Shown here one piece after another: positions 12,712 through 23,800 of a DNA stretch of 64,000 bases (its first letter is position 1; the number at the start of each line of letters is the position of its first letter). Below the pieces are notes generated by a model that worked only from the letters and a program-made list of their open reading frames with translations, was not told the origin of the DNA and did not search any database. The stretch is from NCBI GenBank assembly GCA_039619475.1, contig CM077116.1, positions 170,765,363 to 170,829,362 on the forward strand. The letters run 5' to 3'. The stretch comes from Icerya purchasi (lineage: Eukaryota > Arthropoda > Insecta > Hemiptera > Monophlebidae). The position numbers and the translations under genes were made by a program.

Positions 12712-15700
12712 TCAATGTTCATTCAGAACGATTAAATTGTTGCTATTTTCGACCAGTTCCGGTATCGATACACGACCCCTTTTTTTAACGAAATCCGCCA
12801 CAGCCTTTAGCTCATCCTCCGTGATGTAAATAAACTTTCCGCGATCATCGATGACGCCTGAAAAAAAATTCGACAATAACCATATAACACGCGTGTGACA
12901 ATATAACAGTGCAGTGTTCTGCATCGTATTGTAAGAAGAAAAGGGTCACTTATTCTTCTGCGTTTAACACGGAAATATATTTAATTGACTATAAGTATAT
13001 CAATTTTTAACATCGGGACGATACTGGATGATTAAAGCGTCCGAAAGACCACCAAAGCGAAGTCTTCAGTCTGATCAAGGAAGACCGAAATAATAGTGTA
13101 GAGGAACTTAATAACCGGCTGGAAAGCGAAAATGTAACAACGCATCATCATTCGATGTAATACGGAGGCTACTCAAATATAATTTTTAAATTTCCGGTCC
13201 AAGTCCTCCCGATTTTCTGGTTACTAAAACGGCACAAGAGTTTACACGAACGTTACTCCACATGTATAATAACGAATCCAACAAACTGAAGTAAAGGAAA
13301 ATAAAATATCAGTAAAAACAGAAAAAAAGTGCAAATTAATTATTTAATTTTTTTAAAGTTATTTCATTTAGACTTTAAATATTTTACCGTTATAATGACC
13401 ACATTAACACAAGCACAATATATACCTACTTTATTATCACAAAAATTAATAATGAAGTTTATAACAAGCTGATTTACCCCTTCCCCATTTATAATAATTC
13501 TGATTTATAAAACTGATTTGGCGTTTAATATTTACACATTTTTAAGCATAGGCGCTGACTTCAATGGATTTCACTTAAGTCCCTCCGAAAGTTTGGTCGA
13601 GAGAATTCAACCTTCCTAATAAACTTAAATGCATAATAAAAAAGAATTTTTATGCGTTTCGTTAAAATTTTAACCCGAAAAATCATGTCATCATAAAAAT
13701 AGATTTGTGGTTATAAAAAAAAATCTTTTAATCGAAAAATTGGAGGAAAACTGTAAAAAAAATGGAACTTTTTTGTTACTACTGATAATGTTTGACCGCT
13801 GCAGCATATTTTACACAAGTAAAAAAGAACCTATTAATATATTATTAAGTTAAATACATTAAAAAACGCATTCATTTTTCACTTCAAATGATTCTGTTTT
13901 TTTATTAAAACTATCGTTTGACTATTTTAACCTTTTTTTCCTGGGTTTTTCCTCGTGTGCAAAATTTCCAGCTTATTCCCGGTTTTCCTGGTTAGACGTC
14001 CACCACGTATAGTCACTTGTACCGCATTTTCATCACGATAATTAATGATTAAGATTGGATTAACCCCACATCACGCATTCACGCTGTATATAAAATCTGA
14101 ATTAACCAATCCTCGCATTTAAAATTTACCAGAAGAACGAGAACAAGTTCATTTTCGCATTAGTTCACACTTTTCGGTCATTTATAGTGGCTTTTAAAAG
14201 ATACGCTGGGGTTTTTTAGTAATATTCCTACCGTCCGATTAGAAATAAACACGGGAAAAAAATTTATTTACGCTTTGCACAACCGGAGATCAGTAAACCT
14301 GGCGGTGTAGAGATTAGATTAGCGTTATCAACCGTGTCGCAAAGAAAAATAATTAAAAACCTGAAAAAAAAAAAAAAAACAACGTAGAAAATGAAAATTG
14401 TTTTGGAAAAAAATCGGTTTGTGGCTTTTATGGGAAAACAGCATAAAAGAATGAAAAAGTAATTATACGCTTAAAAAATAGAAGAAAAAAATAAAATAAA
14501 TAACATTAGTAATACTCGTAATAATTAAAAAGACAAGTAATACGACGCAGCTTTTAAAGAGACGAATAAAATACTATTTCCAGCGTTAAAAAGTGATCAT
14601 GAACGCGCAAATTCGCTTTTAAGCACCCGAGCCTTCAGAATTTCTCCCGTATCGGCTCTTTCACTACATTCGTTCGCAGATAGCCAGAGACAAAAAGAGC
14701 GCCTTTCGGCGACGGTGCTTTCCTTTTTTTATTGACGGGCTCGTCAACCAATATAACTTTCACCCAGAAACAATTAGAAATGAAAGGGGAAAGTTACATA
14801 ATAAGACGATCAGATTTCGTAAATAGAAAGATAAAATTAGCAGCGATAATAAGTATAGAAGGAAAAGACAGGATGTAACGGGCACAATAACGAACAGGAA
14901 GCCCAGACTTTAGCAAACGGGAGTGTACAGAGCCGAACAATACTCTAGCGAAAGAGATGAACACTTAATAAACACGTGATCAGCGCGTCGTAAACAACTG
15001 CATCATTTGAATGGAGAGAACAAAATGAGAAAGGAGCTAGTGCGAAGCGAAATCGGGAGGAAGACAGCAAGAAATGATTAAAACGCATAATGGAGACAAC
15101 AACAAAGCGTGGAAGTGAAGGAAATGGAAGAAGCCATGGGATTGAAAGGAAGACTAGGTTAAACAGACAGATAAAAGTAATGATTATTAGAAAAAAAGGA
15201 AGTATGTACATTCGACCAAAATCTGAGGTGGAAGTTTTTACACAGCGGAAAGAAATCAGAAGATGGGATTTTTTTGAAGAAAAAGAAAGAAGCAGCAACT
15301 CGAGTCAAAGAATCAACCGCCTCATTACCAAAGATACCGAAATGGCCAGGAACCCATATGAAATACCAGGATGAATCGCATGGAGAAGAGGAAGAATCTG
15401 AACGAGAGAACGTATAGGGAGAATAATAAAGATGTCAACTGCAACCTTGTGATATTAATTATATGGGAGATCAAAATAACTGCCGCTGCCATAGTAAGTA
15501 CATAGTAGTAACGACTACTTTGCCGACGATCACAAACTGTACAAGCAACAACGAAAGGATTTTCATGAAAACGTTTAGTGAATTCCACATTGACAACGAT
15601 ACTCTCGGAAATGAATGTCTTTGGTAGTGGTTCACGTTCAGGTTCATAACGAGAATTCGAAGAATCCGCTATCCAGAGAAATAGAGTCAAGGACGTAAAA

Positions 15701-18700
15701 CAGCTTTTCTTGGACCGAAATTAAGTCTGTACATTTCCGTTTCCTGTAATAGGTAATAATTATGAAGTCTCACTACGTTCATTCAGCTCCTGACTGTTAA
15801 ATGCACATGGACGTTCAGGAAGGACCATTATACTGCGGTTTTAGCTCTGTCTCGAAAAAGATGGATGCGGTTTGACTTTTCTTTTTGAATAGCTTTTACG
15901 CGCTTGGTCGTGTAAAATCGAACGACCGAGACAGCGCTAAAAGCAATAAATTAAGACTGATGAGAACATATTTTCAACGCATTATAGTGGAAACTTCTTA
16001 CTTTGACGTTACATTTGAAAGGTTCTCGGGATAAACGGGAGAAAATATATTAAGGATCGGTTCATTTAAATAAAGCATAAGGAACATATATAAGAAATAT
16101 GATGATATTCGAAAAACAATTAAATGGTATCTCGTACAGAATTCAAATATAAGTGTGGTAATAGTGGAACATTTGTTCACCGTACGCGCGTTCAGGCATT
16201 TGATAAAGCTGTTTTATCGGCTAGATATATGATGGCATCAAGGCAGTTTTGAATGCCACCCAATACAGGAATGACCATCTTCAAAAATTCCTACTATAAA
16301 TGAATACATTAACAAAACAACGTATATATTTATTACCAGTTATTAGTCCATCTGCTTGTAATTGCTGTATTCTTTCAATTACAGTTTGCACTTTTAAGGA
16401 AAATTTAGCTGCAACATCTTCTACCATTACTACTTTATTTTCCTATAATTATAAAAATTCGTTAAATGATATATTAAAGTACGACATTCCACATAATACT
16501 TTTACATAAAGTGATTAACATTTAATGCCCGATTGAAATGGTTTAAATAACCGAAATTGACATATCTATTCATGATAACACCACTTATAACGGACATCAA
16601 TAAAATCAACTTTTTACGCCTGAAGCAGTTAATAAAACTCAACTTCTGAACTACAGCTAATCAATTTTAAAAATAAAAATTTGAGATCGTCTAAATTTGC
16701 CGTAACAAAAATCATATTAGAAACTCTCGAAAAAGAAAAAGAAATTTGACTAATTAAATATAACTGGATGGAACTTTGAAAATGTCAAACAGAAGACCAA
16801 GTGATTTTTGAAAATTAAGCAGCCTTCCGGATAACTGTATTAACTTTGTATTTTATCAAAAAAAAAAAAAAAAGGAGGCATAAAGAATTCTTAAAAATGA
16901 ATCGCTTGTTCATAAAATCATTGTATAACAAATTAACTTTATACGTTTGATTAATTGGCAGTTTTGTGTTTTTTTACATTTTATATATATGTATATATAT
17001 AAAACCCGGTAATTTTGGCCTCACAAAGGGTTGTGCCCCTTGACCCCTCTTGCTTACATTTCTGTCTCTTTTTCTTTTATACTTTGTATAAAATGATTAA
17101 AATTTACAACGTAATTCTAAATCGGTCCATATGAATATAAGTTATTCGCAAAAAAACGTTAAAAAAAAAAAACGGGTTCTAGAAAGTTGGTAACAAAGCT
17201 ACATTTCCATGGTAATTTACAAATTAATAGCATTTTAAGTCAACCGCCTCTGTTATACTAACAAAAAATAATAAGAAAAAAAAAATTATCCAAAGGGACC
17301 ACATTTTTTCACGTTTTTTGACGAATACTCAATTTATGTTCACCGAGTTTCATAATTACTTACATGGTACCTAAGTTGAATGGTACTCTTTCTAATGGAC
17401 AAAAAATCAGTAAAATCGGTTTATATAAATACGGGTTATGCGCGAAAAAACATAAAAAAAATAATTCATTTATATCATTGGCGAAGGGAGGGTGTATTAC
17501 AGCTGCTAAGGTTTGATTAGACATTTCACCGGTAATATATTATATAATTAATGTTGTTTTTAAAAAGTCACGTTAAAGTTCTTGATCCACTTTCTCAAAA
17601 CTCACAAACCTATTATTGTTTTTAAATTTTGGATTACATTGGTTCTTTACTTTAAAAAGGATGCATTTTTCATCATATCTTTTCAAAGAGAACATATATT
17701 CTGGTTAATAATAATTATTTAAAAAAAAAAAAAAAAAAACCTACGTTACATAAATTAGTGGAAATAAAATAAATAGAAATGACGATTTCTTTCCAAACAA
17801 ATAATATTTAATAAAAATAAATACAAAATATTCCTTTTTGAGAAATTAATCAATATGCATTATATATGTAAATACTGAAACCTTAAATTCGTTACGTTTT
17901 AAGTTTCAACCGTCACGGTTGTTGCATGGTCTCTGGTTTTACCACAGACGTAAAATTTAATCATTAATTTTCTTTAATATCTGGAAAAAAATCCCCCCTT
18001 TTTAAAATAAAAACACGAATTTAATATACGTCAATCCAACTATTATATTACGAATATCGTATTACCTTTTTCTTGGTCGATCGACCACTAAAAACAACAC
18101 AATTATTAACAAATAATACAAAATTAAAATTTACGACGATTACCCTAAAAACAAAAACAAATATATGTATATATCTCAGTTGTCGGTAGGCGGTAGTCCC
18201 GTATCCGTAAGTTGGTGTTAGATGAACGGTTAGAATCTGTTTTTGCTCGGAGGGGATAAAACGAAATATATAAATTTACGAAGAGTCTCAGAATCAGAAA
18301 CTTTATTCGTACTTCGCGACAATGATTTTTTAATACGACTTAATTCGCGACTCAAGAACAAGGTACCCGTCCCCTTTTTTGCTACAAACGATGCGGTCTC
18401 TTTTACTATGAACAACGCGAGGAGAAAAACTTAGCTATCTTCCGGTGAGCTAAAAAAATCCGACTGCCCTAAACTTCGCAAATCGACTAACTGTCTTTTC
18501 TTTCTCGTCCGGGCCTTATTTCTTTTTTGGTGGTCCTTTCCTCGCCTCTGCCACCGATGCATAGATCTCCCTGATGCGCAACTCAATCAGCGTCGCCGTT
18601 GGATGGTCCAATCACTACTAACCGACAACAGGACCACACAACACGCACATGCACTCTCTCACCGCAATCTTCGAGATTTGTTTGTATCATGTAATGCACA

Positions 18701-20814
18701 TATTAGAATATATATATATATATATAGATATCCGCAAATTGATATAAAATAATGATTAGAGGGGAAAGAACAAGGAAATTACTAATAAATTATCAAAAAC
18801 ATGGAAATGTTTATAATTCAAAAATGTTTAGTCTTTGTATTCCTTCCGTATATGTACAAAATTAATGGCGAAATTCTTAAGCTAAGGGTAACATGAAATA
18901 ATGTTAGGAACAAATGTTAAAAAATACTAGTATGCAATTGAAGTTGTAATAGGCGTTGTTACACAAACTGTAAATTAATTACTTTTTAAGAATGTGTGCA
19001 ATATAAAATACATCGTTCACCGCAGTTATTTCGTCATTAGAATATAATTAATTTTAATATTAAAATATTGTAAAGGTTATGGATGAAAAATTAGAAATTT
19101 TAAAAATCTTGACAAAATAAATTAATAATTACACAAGCTTTCCGTTCATAAACAGAATCATAAAAATATTGAAACAAACGCATAAATTATAAAAACGCCA
19201 ACTAGTTTCTGGTAACTTCATCAAATAGTCGACATTTTTATAATTCATGTGCATCTTTTGTTTTTGTGATTTTATTTATTAAAATTTAACATATATACCA
19301 GTTTTATTATTTGCAATATGGAACAATAATTGAACTGCATTCACTGACGACTATTCTGAGATTAACATGTTTGAATTAAATAATTTTTTTTCGTAATACT
19401 AAATTTGCTTTAATAAATTTATAACTATATCTTCTACAATTGCGCGAAATTGTAAAAAGTTACTTTAAAGAAATCAGGTATGTATCATCTTTTATAAAGC
19501 TTAATGCAAGTCTTTTGTATCAACTCCTTTACGCAGAAATTATCTCAATAATAACTATTAACTTGGTTTAAGTAGCGCATACCATGCTGCGTAATCATAA
19601 CTGCATATAAACCATTTAACTAACAAGGAAAGCACTCGAACCCGAACTCACCGATTTTGATGAAATTGATATATGTTGTAGAACACAAAAAAATAAAAGA
19701 CCCGTATTTTTTTTATATCTGCTAATAAATATATTAAGGGGGTTAAAACTACCCCCAAAGTTTGCCAAAAAAAAATCGTTTTTTCTAAATATCTCGACTA
19801 ATACTTAATATTTTTTGGTAAAACAAAATGGAGATTACTCCTTTTGAAAAAGCAAGTAATTCGTGATGATTTGAACAATGAGGGATGCATCCCCTATTTT
19901 ATAGGGGTTGAAAACCCATATTTAATTCATTATTTTGTCGATAAAAAATAGTACAAAATCTAAAAATAATTTTTTAATTAATAAAATGAAAAACTGAAGT
20001 TGACCTGTTTCGGCATTTTCATTAATTTCACCCCTAAAGTGGTAAACTACCCCTAACACAGGCATCATCTAGTAAGTAACTTTACAAGAATTTTCATATT
20101 ATTCTGCGAATTACATTAGTTAAAGAGTACATTTTTTCTTTGCAGATCACTTTAAAATTTGGTTGGAGAAAATATTTTTACCAAATTTAATTCATACCTC
20201 CTTACTATTACTTGACTCTTGGGGTGGTCATTGTCAAAAAGTTGTAGAAAAAACAATGTTAGACCATAAAATTGTTAACTTGAAGAAAATTCTTACTGGA
20301 ACGACGGGAGAAATTCAACCACTTGATGTTTTTGGATTCCGAATTTGGAAAAGTTATGTTCGAAAATTTTCTGATGACGTAATTTTAATGAATTATGATT
20401 TAAATTTCCATATTAGAAATAATATAATAAAACTTCAATCACTGGTTCATAACGAATTGTCTTCACCAAGATATGAAGATGTTTTTAAATATTCCTGGTA
20501 CAAAAGTGGTTATGTAAATGAAAGGCCGGATAAATTTGAAAATCCTGTAGATTTTAGTTTCGGAGATTCTTGTAATACGCATTGCGAAATAGAAGGATGC
20601 ACAAATGTCGCTATTGTACGTTGCGGTTGGTGCAAAAAATTAGTGTGTTTTAAACACTTTTATGAAGATTACCATTACTGTCGAAATTTCGTTGAATAAT
20701 ATGATGTATACTTGCAATGAGCTAAAATAAAAATAATTTCTATACTCCTTTATATTAAAATTATATATGTTCGTATTCATTTTCTATTTTGTAACTTTAT
20801 TAAATATATATACT

Positions 20815-20845
<31 letters not shown>

Positions 20846-23800
20846 TCAGATTCGTAATTAGCGACGTCGAAAACCCTGTATCCGAATTAAATTCAAAATC
20901 TGATCGCTTGAAATTCCTATTTTTGGTTTTTCTGTGTTAGGGGTAGTTTACCACTGTAGGGGTGAAATTAACGAAAATACCGAAATAGGTCAACTTCATT
21001 TCATCATTTTATTAGTTAAACATTTTTTTTTAGATTTTTTACTATTTTTTATCATCAAAATAATAAATTAAATATGGGGTTTCAACCCCTATAAAATAGG
21101 GGATGCATCCCTTATTGTTCAAATCATCATGAATTACTTGCTTTTTCAAAAGGAGTAATCTCCATTTTGTTTTACCAAAAAATATTAAGTATTAGTCGAG
21201 ATATTTAGAAAAAACGATTTTTTTGGCAAACTTTGGGGGTAGTTTTCACCCCCTTAATATGTTTATTAGCAGATATAAAAAAAACACGGGTCTTTTATTT
21301 TTTTGTGTTCTACAACATATATCAATTTCATCAAAATCGGTGAGTTCGGGTTCGAGTGCTTTCCTTGTAAGTAGGGCATTTCAAAAGTATTGCACACGAC
21401 GTTCTTACACAGTCTGTATGCATTTAGGAGGGGGAAAAACAGAAGGGATGTATAATATGAAGTTTTGTCAACACGGCAGTGTGCACTGTGATTGATCTCG
21501 ACTGATTTGTGCGTGCGTACAAACGTGTTTTTGTAATGATGGAAGACCGTTCAGGTCGCGTTACAAATCTGACAAAGCGATCGTATATGAAAATCGAAAC
21601 TTTTTGTGGTCGTACGCCCACAAAAATTCATTCTGCATTTGAAGAAGTGTGTGGCAGTGACACCATGGACTGTAACAGTATTTCCCGCTAGGCAAAAAAA
21701 TTTAAAGAACACTGTTGGTTCCCTCGTACTGGTCATCCAAGAACTTCGCGTGATTATACAAACATCGCTATCAACACTGATCGATAAAGATGGCCGTATG
21801 ATGTGCGAAGAGATAGGTTATAAGCCACCAGCACTAAAAATCAGAAAATTACGTCCATCACTGCTTGATCGCGGAATTCTCATCTTACATGATAATGCAC
21901 GCCCTCATGACAATGATGAAATTCGAAAAATTTTTGTGGAGTACGGCTAGGAATTGTTACCACATCCACCCTGTCCGCCGCATGCGGCTCCTTGTGATTA
22001 TGACCTGTTCTGCAAACCCAAAGAGCCGATGCGAGGAATCCGTTTTCCGGATTTAGAGGCCTTAAATAGTGCTATGACCCAGCGCATTCGTGAACTAAAC
22101 TTCAAAGGCCTCCTAGAAGGCATCCAGAACCTCCCCCTGACGCTGGGAACGTATTATTGAAGAGGAGAGTGATTATATTGAAAGATTATGATATTTTTAT
22201 ATGACTTTGTCAAATAATTTTTTTTTTTTTGTATGGACACGTGTGCATTACTTTTGAAATGCCCTACGTAAAACAAGCTAATGGAACGTTAGTTTATCTC
22301 TTTGCGCTTCCTTTAACTCCATTTTATTAAAATAAATGGATAATTTATATCTATCATAAGAGGAAAAAAAAAGAAAAAAAAATCACCGACAAAATCAAGA
22401 ATGAAAATAACTAATAGTATTTATTTAACTTTTCAACTCCCTAAACTAGCAATGTAGAGAAACTCAACGAATGAAATAATTCATACAATTATAAACTATT
22501 AAAATACAATTACGAACGCATATTCGTAATCATATTTTAATAGTATAAAATTTTAGCAAACAACATGATGAATTTCTCTGTAACTTTACACTGCTATTCC
22601 TTATTGACAAATCCATATTAACTATTTAAGATACTAATAAATACCTCAATGAAATAGTTCAATTCGGAGTGGAATAAATTATCAATATGCAGCAAAAATG
22701 AAAACATTTTTAAAACTTTTTGCACTTCACGAACTGAATCATGACAATTTAAAATCTCCATTGACTAACAAAACTTGGAAAAAAATATCTTTTACCGCAT
22801 AATGTATAAAAAAAAAAAAATCCTTACTCAATAACTTTTTTTTTCTGACAATACAGAAAACAAAAGTATAAAAATAAAACCATTCAGCGTTTACGCCTGA
22901 ACTTTTTTTTTTTTCGTTTATTATAGCAATGCCACATTTTCAATATCTTTTAATTTAATGCTGAAAGATTGCCGATGTCTCATAATGTCATTCTAACAAA
23001 AGGAACTCACAGTAAAGATAACGGTATTTGATGTTAGTAAATAATCTTAAAATTTGCTTGATTTTGACATCAGATATTTATCTTGTTAGAGCTCAGTCAG
23101 TGCTCACAAGTATTCACAACTTCATTTATGGAACAACTTATTTGAATATTAACAATGACTATGAAGAACAGATTAAGGAGTTAAATACATAATGTTTTAC
23201 TTTTGCAAAAAAGTTACATCCTAGATTGTCAAAAGAGAAACAAATATCGTACTCGAATAAAGATTAAAAAAAAAAAAAAAAAAAAAAATATTGTCCTATT
23301 TACATTACTGTTGTATTAAATAACGATTAAAAATATATTAACATCTCGTTTGTAACTTTCAGAGTTTAAATACGGGTCACATTATAGGAGGAATAATTAC
23401 TCGTGTAAATAAAATACTTTCGGAACTAAAGGCTTAAATTTGTAATTAATTAATTAATGCGAGGTTTTGCACATTTTTCTGCCTTTATCAGTATCCTATT
23501 TCGTAAGTCATTACTTGTTTGAAATCTTTTTACATGAAAAGACGTTTTAAACAACACGTATTTTATTTCGTTTATTTTCACTGTTGTTATAATCTTCGAT
23601 AGAAATTGAATTTTTTCTCAACAAGAATTTCTAAAGATGTTTTCATGACTTTTTTTTTCTTTTTTTGAAAATAAGTACTTCAAAACTTTACTGTTACGTA
23701 AATAACTATTACCGCGTAAACTAAAATGTGGCGGAAGGAAGGGATAAGCAAAGAACGGTTACACAGTTCCGTTTTTTTTTTTTCTTTTCTAACTTTCATA

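Noticed and set aside
12712..12924. 70-codon frame on - starting MQNTALLY
   Set aside because: The upstream part is intron; the coding exon begins at the acceptor at 12857 and the ATG at 12924 is not the gene start.
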